The position numbers were made by a program, and so were the translations under genes. A stretch of 64,000 nt of DNA from Leisingera aquaemixtae (GTDB lineage Bacteria > Pseudomonadota > Alphaproteobacteria > Rhodobacterales > Rhodobacteraceae). Position 1 is the stretch's first letter, and each line of letters opens with the position of its first letter. The stretch covers positions 62,001 to 126,000 of the forward strand of contig NZ_JAHVJQ010000004.1 of the NCBI RefSeq assembly GCF_019801145.1, in the 5' to 3' direction. The notes below the pieces were generated by a model. It did no database searches. It was not told the DNA's origin and saw only the letters and a list, made by a program, of their open reading frames with translations. Shown one piece after another: positions 32,586 to 41,825 of the stretch.

Positions 32586-33980
32586 ATGTTCAGGAATTTT
32601 GGCAAGCGGGCCGAAGACGCCAGTGTTGCGGAAACGGTTGTGCCCCTGTGGCCGGACGCCGCCGGAGATGTTGCCGCGGCTGAGCCGGACACCAGCGAGG
32701 AAACCCGCAGGCTGACCGCCTTTCTGGAGCTGAAGAGCCGGATGCACGAGGCGGTGATCGACCGGCTGAACCTGGCTGTGATCGACAAGGTGGAGCCGGA
32801 GGAGCTGCGCCGCGAGGTGGCGGCGCTGGTCAGCGATGTGCTGGCTGAGGAAAACAACCCGATGCGCGCCGATGAATTCCGCCGCTTGGTGGATGAGCTG
32901 ATCGACGAGGTTCTGGGCCTGGGCCCGCTGGAGCCTTTGCTGGCAGATCCGGGTATCAACGATATTCTGGTCAACGGCCACCAGACGGTCTTTGTCGAAC
33001 GCAGCGGTGTTCTGGAACAGACCGGCGTGCGCTTCCGCGATGAAAAGCACCTGTTGCGGATCATTGACAAGGTGGTCTCGCGCGTCGGGCGCCGGGTGGA
33101 TGAGAGCAACCCCTGGGTGGACGCACGGCTGGAGGACGGCAGCCGGGTCAACGCCATCATCCGCCCCTGCGCCATCGACGGCCCGTCGCTGTCGATCCGA
33201 AAGTTTGCCCGCGATCCGCTGACACTGGAGAAACTGGTGGCAGGCCAGGCACTGAACGGGCGCGCCGCTGCTTTCCTGCAGGCGCTGGTCGAGGCGCGGA
33301 TCAACATCCTGATCTCCGGCGGCACCGGCTCCGGCAAGACAACCATGCTGAACGCAATTTCGGCCGGGATCGACCCGCGCTCGCGGATCGTCACCATCGA
33401 GGACGCGGCAGAGCTGCAATTGCAGCAGGCCCATGTGGTGCGGCTGGAGACCCGTCCGCCCAATCCGTCCGGCAGCGGCGCCGTCAGCCAGCGCGACCTG
33501 GTGCGCAACGCGCTGCGGATGCGCCCGGACCGGATCATCGTCGGTGAGGTGCGCGGCGCTGAGACCTTTGACATGCTGCAGGCGATGAACACCGGCCACG
33601 ACGGCTCGATGACAACGGTGCACGCCAATTCCGCCCGCGATGCGCTGGGCCGGATCGAGCAGATGGTCTCGATGATGGGGATGGAGCTGCCGCTGGCGGC
33701 GATCCGGGCGCAGATTGCCTCGGGCCTGCAGATCATCGTGCAGCTGGCCCGGCTGTCGGACGGCCAGCGGCGGGTGATGAGCATCTCGGAACTCACCGGT
33801 CTGGAGGGTGAGGTGATCACCATGCAGGACATCTTCGTGTTCCGGCGGATGGGCAAGACCGCATCCGGCGGTATCGCGGGCGAGTTCATTCCGACCGGTA
33901 TCCGGCCGCAATGCACGGCCCTGCTGGAAGCGGCGGGCGTGGCGTTTGACCAGACACTTTTCCAGCCGGAGGATGCCTGA
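32586..33980 (+). CDS. tadA: Tad pilus secretion ATPase CpaF/TadA
   Basis: 464 residues, GspE/VirB11-type hexameric motor that powers pilus extension and retraction. Walker A ISGGTGSGKTTMLNAIS near residue 245, Asp box ITIEDAAELQLQ (as VTIEDAAEL), Walker B DRIIVGEVRGAE, and His box MTTVHANSARDAL. ATG 32586 is chosen as the first in-frame start after the tadZ stop. Its stop overlaps tadB by 1 base. Confidence 0.97.
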   Translation: MFRNFGKRAEDASVAETVVPLWPDAAGDVAAAEPDTSEETRRLTAFLELKSRMHEAVIDRLNLAVIDKVEPEELRREVAALVSDVLAEENNPMRADEFRRLVDELIDEVLGLGPLEPLLADPGINDILVNGHQTVFVERSGVLEQTGVRFRDEKHLLRIIDKVVSRVGRRVDESNPWVDARLEDGSRVNAIIRPCAIDGPSLSIRKFARDPLTLEKLVAGQALNGRAAAFLQALVEARINILISGGTGSGKTTMLNAISAGIDPRSRIVTIEDAAELQLQQAHVVRLETRPPNPSGSGAVSQRDLVRNALRMRPDRIIVGEVRGAETFDMLQAMNTGHDGSMTTVHANSARDALGRIEQMVSMMGMELPLAAIRAQIASGLQIIVQLARLSDGQRRVMSISELTGLEGEVITMQDIFVFRRMGKTASGGIAGEFIPTGIRPQCTALLEAAGVAFDQTLFQPEDA

Positions 33981-34972
33981 TGCTGAATGATCTTCTCGAC
34001 CAATTGCATGGCTGGAACGGACAGCTGGGCGGATACGCGGTTTTTTGCGGTGTCGCTGTGGGGGTGCTGCTTCTGTTCACCGGCCTGCGGCAGCTGATGG
34101 GCCGCAAGGGGCGGTCCGAGGCCATGCGCGGCCGCCGGATGAGGCTGATTGCCGAAGGGCGGAGCGGCGCGGAACGGCTGGCCATTCTGAAACCGCCGCC
34201 GCGCCGGACCGGCTGGCAGCGCATTCCCGTCGCGGGTGCTCTGCCGCAGATCCTGCGGCAGGCGGACGTGCCGCTGAGCGCGGGGATGTTTTGGGCCGGG
34301 TGCTGTGCGCTGACGGTTTTGATCTCTGTGTTGGCGGCGGGCTATGCCGGCTGGCTGCATGGCACCGTGATCGGGGTGCTCGGCGGTGTCGGTGTGCCCT
34401 TTGCCCTGCTGATCAGCCAGCAGCGCAAGAAGATGGACAAGCTGATGCACCAGCTGCCGGATGCGCTGGAGATGCTGGCGCGCGGCCTCAAGGTTGGCCA
34501 TCCGCTCAACAATTCCATCGGCATTGCAGCGCGCGAGATGCCGGACCCGGCGGGCACCGAACTGGGGATCATCTACGACCAGGTGACCTATGGTGACGAT
34601 CTGCCGGACGCGGTTCAGGAGTTTGCCGAGCGGACCGGCCTGGAGGACACCCGGTACCTGGCGGCCAGTGTCAGCATCCAGCACGGCACCGGCAGCGACC
34701 TGTCGGTGATGCTGGAAACCCTGTCGCGGGTTATCCGCAACCGGATTGCGCTGCGCCGCAAGGTGCACGCGCTGGCCTCCGAAGGGCGGCTGACCGCCTG
34801 GATGCTGTCGGCGCTGCCGCTGATGATTTTTGGATCGGTCTCGGTGATGACGCCGGATTATTACGCGGGCGTGGCGGATGATCCGCTTTTCCGGCCGATG
34901 ATGGGCGGGATCATCGTCCTGACCCTGTTGAATGCGCTCGTTCTGCGCAAACTTGTCAATTTCCGGATCTGA
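33980..34972 (+). CDS. tadB: Tad pilus inner-membrane platform protein TadB
   Basis: 330 residues with a T2SSF/GspF domain. Membrane helices near residues 20-40, 105-145 and 270-330 flank a cytoplasmic helical domain (LPDALEMLARGLKVGHPL, GSDLSVMLETLSRVIRNR). Forms the platform with TadC on which TadA acts. Confidence 0.93.
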   Translation: MLNDLLDQLHGWNGQLGGYAVFCGVAVGVLLLFTGLRQLMGRKGRSEAMRGRRMRLIAEGRSGAERLAILKPPPRRTGWQRIPVAGALPQILRQADVPLSAGMFWAGCCALTVLISVLAAGYAGWLHGTVIGVLGGVGVPFALLISQQRKKMDKLMHQLPDALEMLARGLKVGHPLNNSIGIAAREMPDPAGTELGIIYDQVTYGDDLPDAVQEFAERTGLEDTRYLAASVSIQHGTGSDLSVMLETLSRVIRNRIALRRKVHALASEGRLTAWMLSALPLMIFGSVSVMTPDYYAGVADDPLFRPMMGGIIVLTLLNALVLRKLVNFRI

Positions 34973-34987
34973 TCAGGGAGGTTAGCC

Positions 34988-35989
34988 ATGGAAGAGTTCC
35001 TTACCGGCTTCTTGAACCGAACCGGTCTGACAGCCAGCGGGCTGGCTGCGGCCGGTGCTGCAGCCGCGGTGCTGCTGCTCTATTTCGGCGCTGCTGCCAG
35101 CCTGGCCCGGAAATCCCCGGCCGCGGTGCGGCTGTCATCGCTGAGCGCGGCCCGCCACCGTGGGTCCGGCGATCTGGCGCTGCTCAAGGCGCCGGCGGAA
35201 AAACCGGGCGGGCTGATGAAGGCCTTTGTGCCTGCCAGCCTGACGGAGCGGTCGGAACTGGCGAACAAGCTGTCCCAGGCGGGGTTTTCCCAGGCCGGTG
35301 CACTGCGCAATTTCACTCTGATCCGGGTCCTGCTGGGACTGGCCGTGCCGGGGCTGCTGCTGCTGGTCATTGCCGCCGCCAAGACACCGGGCCTGCTGCC
35401 GCCCAACCCGGTTACCGCGCAAGTGGCGGGCTGGACCAACATGCAGGTATTTCAGACGCTCAGCGGGCTGGTGGGGGCCGGCTTCTTCGGCCCGGTTTAT
35501 GTGCTGAACGCCCGTGCCGCCGCCCGCCGCCGCCGGATCGAGGACGCCTTTCCCAACGCACTGGACCTGATGCGGATATCCGTCGATTCCGGGCTCGGGT
35601 TTGATGCAGCGATGACCCGCGTGGGCAACGAACTGGCCCAGGTCTCGCCGGATCTGGCTTTTGAGCTGCTCAGCGTGCAGCGGCAGATCCAGGCCGGGCG
35701 CGCGCGCAGCGACGCGCTTCTGGATATGGCCAGCCGCACCGGGGTGGAGACTGTCCGCTCCTTTGCCAATGTTGCCCTGCAGTCGATGCAGTTCGGCACC
35801 AGCATGGCCTCGGCGCTAGCCACCTATTCCGATGATCTGCGCAGCCAGCGGGAAATGCGGGCGCAGGAAATGGCCAGCAAGCTGCCAGTCAAGATGTCGG
35901 CTGTTCTGGCCTCGCTGATGCTGCCTGCGCTGGTCGTGATCACCATCGGCCCGGTTGTGATCCGCTACATCCGTTTCGTCGCAAGCTGA
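34988..35989 (+). CDS. tadC: Tad pilus inner-membrane platform protein TadC
   Basis: 333 residues, second GspF-type platform protein. Helices near 18-38, 115-140 and 155-180 and a C-terminal helix (LMLPALVVITIGPVVIRYI). The cytoplasmic domain includes FPNALDLMRISVDSGLGFDA. GGGAGG at about 34976 precedes the start. The normal Tad order would continue with tadD; here an unrelated regulator follows after 250 bases. Confidence 0.93.
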   Translation: MEEFLTGFLNRTGLTASGLAAAGAAAAVLLLYFGAAASLARKSPAAVRLSSLSAARHRGSGDLALLKAPAEKPGGLMKAFVPASLTERSELANKLSQAGFSQAGALRNFTLIRVLLGLAVPGLLLLVIAAAKTPGLLPPNPVTAQVAGWTNMQVFQTLSGLVGAGFFGPVYVLNARAAARRRRIEDAFPNALDLMRISVDSGLGFDAAMTRVGNELAQVSPDLAFELLSVQRQIQAGRARSDALLDMASRTGVETVRSFANVALQSMQFGTSMASALATYSDDLRSQREMRAQEMASKLPVKMSAVLASLMLPALVVITIGPVVIRYIRFVAS

Positions 35990-36175
35990 TTCGCATGCAG
36001 TTGGACAATTGCTGCCGTTTGGCCGCAATTGGTTCCGGCGTATGATGCCGGAATACCGAAAAAATCAGCTAAAAGTTGTAAAATTGAGCTGGTAGCTGCA
36101 ATTTTTGCCAAATTCTTGACGTAATTGAGCGGACTCGCCAGCATGAAGGGACGCAATAAGGAGTCGTTTTGTATG

Positions 36176-36206
36176 AGCGCTTGCTAAGTCACTAAAAGCG
36201 CTAAGT
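36176..36206. promoter_or_regulatory. Inverted and direct repeats upstream of the LuxR-type gene
   Basis: AGCGCTT (36176-36182) and AAGCGCT (36196-36202) form an inverted repeat with a 13-base loop; the direct repeat GCTAAGT occurs at 36183 and 36200, 17 bases apart. Upstream (36140-36187) is a possible 14-codon reading frame behind AAGGAG-like sequence. Candidate operator for the downstream regulator. Confidence 0.4.
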
Positions 36207-36240
36207 TAATAGTTAGTATTGCTGTGGGGGGATGCGCGTT

Positions 36241-37080
36241 ATGGGGACCAATGCGCTTTTTGACACCCACACCGTTCGGGCTGCTGAGGCCGGAATGATT
36301 GCGCCTGTTGCGCGATGGTGTGAGTGTTTGCACGGCTGTGCGCCTTTCAGGGACGCGTTGAGCGGACTGGCGGCGGCCATTAATGGGGAAGCAGCTGCAA
36401 TTTGCAGGGTATCAACCGGCAAGGGGCGGGCTTCAGGTTCGATTTTCTTTGACAAGGGTGCAGGCGGCAGAAACGGCCCGCAACTGGAGCGGTCCTTTGC
36501 CCGCTCAGTGCTGGGCAGTTATCTGGACAAGGCCAAGCCGGGGCTGATCTGGTATAAATCCATGAGCGATGAGGAGGCGGATCCGATGCTGGACCGGTTC
36601 CACAGCGCCCGCAAACTGGTGGAACTGGCGGTGATCCCGCTGTCCTCCGGCAAGCAGCACACGGATTTCTTGGAGCTGCATTTTGCAACCCGGCCCGGGG
36701 CGGTGCAGCAGGCGCTTCTGAACATCATTTCCGGCACTCTGGTGAGGACCTGGACCAACCGGTCGCCCGGGCTCTACGCAGAGGCCTGCCTGAAGGAGCA
36801 GCGCACCGGCCGCTCCGCGGAGGTCCAGGCGCATTTGCTGAGCATGGACAATCCGGCCCAGCTGAGCCGTGCCGAATACCGGGTCTGCGTTCTGCTGAGC
36901 AAGGGCCAGCCGGCCAAGCGGGTGCAGTCGGACCTGGGGATCTCGAAATCGACCCTGCGCACGCATCTGCGCAACATCTATGCCAAGACGCAGACCCGCA
37001 ACATGAGCGAACTGGTCTATCAGCTGGTCTCGGTTGACACCTTCGCCGGGCAGACGCCGCGGCGCAACTCAGCCGCATGA
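36241..37080 (+). CDS. LuxR-type helix-turn-helix regulator inside the tad locus
   Basis: 279 residues. C-terminal LuxR/NarL HTH (LSRAEYRVCVLLSKGQPAKR, SDLGISKSTLRTHLRNIYAK). The N-terminal 200 residues resemble no autoinducer-binding domain I can name; a helical sensor region is likely. Start chosen at ATG 36241 with GGGGGG 9 bases upstream; an ATG at 36232 directly abuts that stretch. Its stop overlaps the prepilin peptidase start by 4 bases, so it is co-translated with a pilus gene and probably controls this locus. Confidence 0.85.
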   Translation: MGTNALFDTHTVRAAEAGMIAPVARWCECLHGCAPFRDALSGLAAAINGEAAAICRVSTGKGRASGSIFFDKGAGGRNGPQLERSFARSVLGSYLDKAKPGLIWYKSMSDEEADPMLDRFHSARKLVELAVIPLSSGKQHTDFLELHFATRPGAVQQALLNIISGTLVRTWTNRSPGLYAEACLKEQRTGRSAEVQAHLLSMDNPAQLSRAEYRVCVLLSKGQPAKRVQSDLGISKSTLRTHLRNIYAKTQTRNMSELVYQLVSVDTFAGQTPRRNSAA

Positions 37081-37559
37081 CGGGCTTCGCGGAACTGCTG
37101 CCGCTGGCCGCGGCCAGCCCGGTGCTGATCTATGCCGGGCTGGGCGACCTGCGCTACCTGCGGCTGTCCAACAGGACAATGCTGGGGCTGGCTGCTGTTT
37201 TCCTGCTGACCGCGCCGCTGCTGCCGCTGGCGGAAACCGGGCTGCGCGTGCTGGCTGCGGGGGTCGTCTTCGCGTTGTGCTTTGCGCTGTTCTGCGGGCG
37301 GGTGCTGGCGGGCGGCGACGTCAAGATGATGGCGCTGGCGCTGCTTTTCGTGCCGTCTTCCGCGCTGGCAACTTTTGCCTGGAGCTTCAGCGCGGCCATG
37401 CTGGCCGTGCCCTTTGCGCTCATGCTGCTGGGCCGGATGGAGGCCGCCGCCGGCTGGCGGCACTGGGCCTCGCTTCAGACGCCAGGGAAAATGCCTATGG
37501 GGGCGGCAATTTCCCTGGCGCTGCTGTTTTTGCTGACTGTTTTAGCCGCCGGAGCCTGA
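37077..37559 (+). CDS. cpaA: Prepilin peptidase TadV/CpaA (A24 family)
   Basis: 160 residues, about six membrane helices. The two catalytic aspartates are Asp24 (GLGDLRYLRLSN) and Asp81 (AGGDVKMMALALL), the second in the GxGD-type motif. Cleaves the Flp leader at Gly18. Last gene of the locus, convergent with mdeR. Confidence 0.92.
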   Translation: MTGFAELLPLAAASPVLIYAGLGDLRYLRLSNRTMLGLAAVFLLTAPLLPLAETGLRVLAAGVVFALCFALFCGRVLAGGDVKMMALALLFVPSSALATFAWSFSAAMLAVPFALMLLGRMEAAAGWRHWASLQTPGKMPMGAAISLALLFLLTVLAAGA

Positions 37560-37580
37560 CAGCGCGGCCTGCCCCGGCCT

Positions 37581-38039
37581 TCAGCGGGCGGGCGGGAACA
37601 CAGCCGTCCGCTTGACCGTTCCATAGACAAAACTGGTGTCGATGGAGGCAATGCCGCCAACCGGATGGATGCGGTTGCGGATGAATTCCTCGTAGGCCTC
37701 CAGATCCGGCACCAGCACTCGCAACTGGTAATCCATTGCACCGGTTAGCACGTGGCATTCCAGCACCTCGTCGATCAGCTGCATCTTGCGCTCGAAATTC
37801 TTCACGTCCGCCTCGCCGTGCCGCTCCAGCTTGATGCGGACAAAGACGGTGATCGGCAGTCCGTAGGATTTGGCATCAACCACCGCGCTGTAGCCCTGGA
37901 TAACGCCTTGGGCTTCCAGATTGCGCACCCGCCGCAGGCACGGGGAGGGGGAGAGGTTTACCGCCTCCGCCAGGTCTTGGTTGGTCATCCGGCCGTCGCG
38001 CTGCAGGGCGCGGATGATCTGGCGGTCCTTGCTGTCCAT
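37581..38039 (-). CDS. mdeR: Lrp/AsnC family regulator, MdeR-type
   Basis: 152 residues. N-terminal HTH (DRQIIRALQRDGRMTNQDLA, SPSPCLRRVRNLEAQGVI) and C-terminal RAM/ACT-like domain (ITVFVRIKLERHGEADVKNF). ATG 38039 is chosen with AGGA upstream; the longer TTG-started version is rejected. Divergent from methionine gamma-lyase with a perfect 17-bp palindrome between them. In Pseudomonas putida the same arrangement (mdeR, then mdeA and mdeB) is an Lrp-type activator responding to methionine. Confidence 0.88.
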   Translation of the reverse strand: MDSKDRQIIRALQRDGRMTNQDLAEAVNLSPSPCLRRVRNLEAQGVIQGYSAVVDAKSYGLPITVFVRIKLERHGEADVKNFERKMQLIDEVLECHVLTGAMDYQLRVLVPDLEAYEEFIRNRIHPVGGIASIDTSFVYGTVKRTAVFPPAR

Positions 38040-38052
38040 TTTGAGGTCCTGT

Positions 38053-38069
38053 TTGGCAGAATCTGCCAA
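38053..38069. promoter_or_regulatory. MdeR/Lrp operator palindrome
   Basis: TTGGCAGA-A-TCTGCCAA is a perfect 8-1-8 inverted repeat in the 115-base gap between mdeR and mdeA, 14 bases upstream of mdeR and 86 upstream of mdeA. Likely binding site for the Lrp-type regulator. Confidence 0.7.
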
Positions 38070-38154
38070 TATTTATATCTGTCTAGAAATAATTCGCAAT
38101 CCATTGCCGCTGAAACAGGCGGATGATGCCTGTAACATCAGACAGGAGCATCCC

Positions 38155-39357
38155 ATGAAAACCTCCGGCGGCTTTGCCACCCGTGCCATCCACCACGCCT
38201 ATGATCCGCAGGACAACGAAGGCGCGCTGACGCCGCCGCTGCACCTGACCTCGACCTTCACATTTGAGACCGCCGAGGCCGGCGGCGAGATGTTCGCAGG
38301 CGAGCGGCAGGGCCATATCTACAGCCGGATATCCAATCCGACCTGCGACCTGCTGGAGCAGCGGATCGCAACGCTGGAAGGCGCCGAGGCGGGTCTGGCT
38401 CTCAGCAGCGGCATGGGCGCCATCACCGCGGTTCTGTGGACGCTGCTCAGCCCCGGTGACGAGGTGATTGTGGACAAGACGCTTTATGGCTGCACCTTTG
38501 CCTTCATGCGCCACGGGCTGGCGAAATGGGGCGTCACCATCACCCATGTCGACATGACCGACATGGAAAATCTGCGCGCCGCTGTCTCGGACAAGACCCG
38601 CGTTGTGTATTTCGAGACCCCGGCCAACCCGAATATGCGGCTGGTCGACATTGCCGCGGCGGCGGAGATTGCCCATGCCGCAGGCGCGCAGGTGGTGGTC
38701 GACAACACCTATGCCACCCCCTACCTGACCCGCCCGATCGAACTGGGCGCCGATATCGTGCTGCACTCGGCCACTAAGTACCTGGGCGGCCACGGCGATG
38801 TGGTGGCGGGTCTGGTCGTCGGCACCGCCGAGCAAATCGGTGAAATCCGCCTGGTCGGCATGAAGGACATGACCGGCGCAGTGATGGCGCCCTTCAACGC
38901 TATGCTGATCCTGCGCGGCCTCAAGACCCTGGCGCTGCGGATGGACCGCCACTGCGCTTCTGCTGTAACCGTGGCGGATTATCTGGCCGCTCACCCCGCG
39001 GTGAAATCGGTTTCCTTCCCGGGCCATGACAGCTTTGCCCAGGCCGATGTCGCCAAGCGCCAGATGGCGCAGCCCGGTGCCATGATCGCCTTTGAGGTCG
39101 AGGGCGGCCTGCACGGCGGCATCGCCTTTATGAACGGCTTGCAGATGATCCAGCGGGCGGTGTCGCTGGGCGATGCCGAAACCCTGATTCAGCATCCGGC
39201 CTCAATGACCCATTCGACCTATACTCCGGAAGAGCGCGCCGAGCACGGCATCAGCGACGGGCTGATCCGCCTGTCGGTGGGGCTGGAGGATGTGGCCGAC
39301 ATCCTGGCCGACTTGGAACAGGCCTTGCCCGCCCCTGTGCAGCACGCCGCCGAGTAA
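38155..39357 (+). CDS. mdeA: Methionine gamma-lyase
   Basis: Cleaves L-methionine to methanethiol, 2-oxobutyrate and ammonia. 400 residues of the Cys/Met metabolism PLP family. PLP Lys208 lies in HSATKYLGGHGDVVAG. Cys113 in LYGCTFAFM matches the P. putida MGL active-site Cys116 with the same 3-residue offset as the lysine (211), which separates it from cystathionine lyases. ATG 38155 with GGAG upstream. Followed by mdeB after 10 bases. Source of volatile methanethiol, a compound characteristic of marine roseobacters. Confidence 0.93.
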   Translation: MKTSGGFATRAIHHAYDPQDNEGALTPPLHLTSTFTFETAEAGGEMFAGERQGHIYSRISNPTCDLLEQRIATLEGAEAGLALSSGMGAITAVLWTLLSPGDEVIVDKTLYGCTFAFMRHGLAKWGVTITHVDMTDMENLRAAVSDKTRVVYFETPANPNMRLVDIAAAAEIAHAAGAQVVVDNTYATPYLTRPIELGADIVLHSATKYLGGHGDVVAGLVVGTAEQIGEIRLVGMKDMTGAVMAPFNAMLILRGLKTLALRMDRHCASAVTVADYLAAHPAVKSVSFPGHDSFAQADVAKRQMAQPGAMIAFEVEGGLHGGIAFMNGLQMIQRAVSLGDAETLIQHPASMTHSTYTPEERAEHGISDGLIRLSVGLEDVADILADLEQALPAPVQHAAE

Positions 39358-39367
39358 GGAGAGAGCC

Positions 39368-41752
39368 ATGCACCCCGATCTGACCCACCTCAAGACCATC
39401 GAACAGCGGCTGTTGTGGCTGTCGCATTGGATGATCCACAACGCGAACCACATCCGCCCCAAGGCGGACGGGATCAAGATCGGGGGGCATCAGGCCTCTT
39501 CGGCGTCGATGGTGTCGATCATGACGGCGCTGTATTTTTCTGCACTGAAGCCCGGCGACCGTGTGGCGGTGAAACCGCATGCCTCGCCCGTCTTTCACGC
39601 GATGCAGTACCTGATGGGTAATCAGACGCGCGAGAAGATGGAGAACTTCCGCGGCTTCGGAGGGGTGCAGAGCTATCCCAGCCGCACCAAGGACGTGGAT
39701 GACGTGGATTTCTCCACCGGCTCGGTCGGCCTTGGCGTCGGGATCACCGCGCTGGCCTCGATGGTGCAGGATTTCATCACCGCCAAGGATTGGGGGCAGG
39801 ACGCCCGCACCGGCCGCATGGTGGCGCTGGCGGGTGACGCCGAACTGGACGAGGGCAACATCTACGAGGTGCTGCAGGAAGGCTGGAAGAACGATCTGCG
39901 CAACACCTGGTGGATCATCGACTACAACCGCCAGTCGCTGGACGGCATCGTTCGCGAAGGTCTGTTCGAGCGGATCGAGAAGATCTTTGACGCCTTCGGC
40001 TGGGACGTGGTGCGGGTGAAATACGGCGCCCTGCAGCGTGCCGCGTTTAAGGAGCCGGGCGGCGAAGCTTTGCGCGCCTGGATCGACGCCTGCCCGAACC
40101 AGCAGTATTCCGCGCTCACCTACATGGGCGGCGCGGTATGGCGGCAGCACCTGATGAATGACTTGGGCGATCAGGGCGATGTCAGTGCGCTGATCGCCAG
40201 GCGCAGCGACGAGGAACTTGCGAATCTGATGGAAAACCTCGGCGGCAACTGCGTGGAGACGATGGCGGATGTGTTCGCATCCATCGACCACGACCGCCCG
40301 GTCTGTTTCCTGGCCTATACGGTCAAGGGCTGGGGCACGCCGATTGCCGGCCACAAGGACAACCACGGCGGTCTGATGACTAAGGCGCAGATGGCGGAAT
40401 GGCAGGCCCATATGGGCGTTGCCGCTGGGGAGGAGTGGGAGCCCTTCGCCACCGTTTCTGACCCCGCCGCGCTGCAAGGTTTTCTTCGCCAGGTGCCGTT
40501 CTTTGCCGAAGGCCCGCGCCGCCATTTCGACGCGACGCTGCCGGTGCCCGCGATTGCCATCGACACCTCCCGCGAAATCTCCACCCAGATGGCCTTTGGC
40601 AAGATCCTCGATGATCTGTCCAAGGGGGACAGCGAACTGGCGGCGCGGATCCTGACCACTTCGCCCGATGTGACCGGCACCACCGGGCTGGGGCCGTGGG
40701 TCAACCGGCGCAAGCTGTTTGCGCGTGAGGTGCAAAAGGATGCCTTTATCGAGCACCGCATCCCTTCCACCGCAAAATGGAACTTCGCCCCAGAGGGCCA
40801 GCATCTGGAACTGGGCATCGCGGAGATGAATCTGTTCCTGCTGCTGGGCGCCGCCGGGCTGTCGCATTCGCTGTTCGGCAAGCGGGTGATCCCCATCGGC
40901 ACCGTCTACGACCCCTTTGTCTGCCGCGGTCTCGATGCGCTGAACTATGCCTGCTACCAGGACGCGCGTTTCATGATCGTCGGCACCCCCTCCGGGGTGA
41001 CGCTGGCGCCTGAAGGCGGCGCGCATCAGTCCATCGGCACGCCGCTCATCGGCATGTCGCAGGACGGGCTGGCGGCGTTTGAGCCTGCCTTTGCCGATGA
41101 GCTGGCAGTGATCATGGAATGGGCCTTCGACTACCTGCAGCGCGACGGCGAGGGCGACCCGGATGAGCGCACTTGGCTGCGCGATGAGATCGGTGGCTCG
41201 GTCTATCTGCGCCTCACCACCAGCCCGATGGAGCAGCCCGGCAAGCGCGCCGATGAGGACTTCCGCCAGGGGGCCATCGACGGCGGTTACTGGCTGCGAA
41301 AGCCGGGGCCGAACTGTGATGTGGTGATCGCCTACCAGGGCGCGGTGGCACCGGAGGCGATCAAGGCCGCGGGCATCATCGGCGAAAGCCGCCGCGACGT
41401 GGGCGTGCTGGCGGTGACCTCTGCCGACCGGTTGAACGCGGGCTGGACCGCGGCGCAGCGGGCGCGCTCGCGCGGCAATACCGCCGCCAAGTCCCCTATC
41501 GAAACGCTGATGCAGGACCTGCCGCCGCATTGCAAGGTGATCACTGTGATCGACGGCCACCCTGCGACGCTTGCCTGGCTGGGCGGGGTTGCAGGCCACC
41601 AGACCATCCCGCTGGGGGTGGAGCATTTCGGCCAGACCGGCACCATCGGCGATCTCTACCGCCACCACGGGCTGGATGCCGCGGCCATCGTTGCCAAGGT
41701 GAACGGGCTGACCGCTGGCAAACGGGTCAGCAACGCGGTGCCGGTCGGGTAA
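39368..41752 (+). CDS. mdeB: 2-oxobutyrate dehydrogenase E1 component (homodimeric PDH-E1-like)
   Basis: 794 residues, thiamine diphosphate enzyme of the single-chain AceE/transketolase type. GDAELDEGNIYEVLQEGWKN with the ThDP-Mg motif, HQSIGTPLIGMSQ and GVEHFGQTGTIGDLYRHHGL late in the chain. Directly after mdeA; the P. putida homologue MdeB takes the 2-oxobutyrate released by MdeA to propionyl-CoA (with E2/E3 supplied elsewhere). Assigned by that pairing; the fold alone would only say pyruvate dehydrogenase E1-like. Confidence 0.85.
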   Translation: MHPDLTHLKTIEQRLLWLSHWMIHNANHIRPKADGIKIGGHQASSASMVSIMTALYFSALKPGDRVAVKPHASPVFHAMQYLMGNQTREKMENFRGFGGVQSYPSRTKDVDDVDFSTGSVGLGVGITALASMVQDFITAKDWGQDARTGRMVALAGDAELDEGNIYEVLQEGWKNDLRNTWWIIDYNRQSLDGIVREGLFERIEKIFDAFGWDVVRVKYGALQRAAFKEPGGEALRAWIDACPNQQYSALTYMGGAVWRQHLMNDLGDQGDVSALIARRSDEELANLMENLGGNCVETMADVFASIDHDRPVCFLAYTVKGWGTPIAGHKDNHGGLMTKAQMAEWQAHMGVAAGEEWEPFATVSDPAALQGFLRQVPFFAEGPRRHFDATLPVPAIAIDTSREISTQMAFGKILDDLSKGDSELAARILTTSPDVTGTTGLGPWVNRRKLFAREVQKDAFIEHRIPSTAKWNFAPEGQHLELGIAEMNLFLLLGAAGLSHSLFGKRVIPIGTVYDPFVCRGLDALNYACYQDARFMIVGTPSGVTLAPEGGAHQSIGTPLIGMSQDGLAAFEPAFADELAVIMEWAFDYLQRDGEGDPDERTWLRDEIGGSVYLRLTTSPMEQPGKRADEDFRQGAIDGGYWLRKPGPNCDVVIAYQGAVAPEAIKAAGIIGESRRDVGVLAVTSADRLNAGWTAAQRARSRGNTAAKSPIETLMQDLPPHCKVITVIDGHPATLAWLGGVAGHQTIPLGVEHFGQTGTIGDLYRHHGLDAAAIVAKVNGLTAGKRVSNAVPVG

Positions 41753-41790
41753 ACACCCTTCTAAGCTTGCTAGATCAGACTGAAGTACAG

Positions 41791-41822
41791 GGGCGGCCGC
41801 GCGGAAACTCGGCCGCCCTTTT
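41791..41822 (+). terminator. Intrinsic terminator of mdeAB
   Basis: GGGCGGCCG (41791-41799) pairs with CGGCCGCCC (41810-41818), followed by TTTT. Sits in the gap before the convergent decarboxylase gene. Confidence 0.9.
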
Positions 41823-41825
41823 GCA

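Noticed and set aside
39251-41668. Open frame of 805 codons antisense to mdeB
   Set aside because: Same codon-position artefact of GC-rich DNA; no recognisable motif and covers a well-supported enzyme gene.
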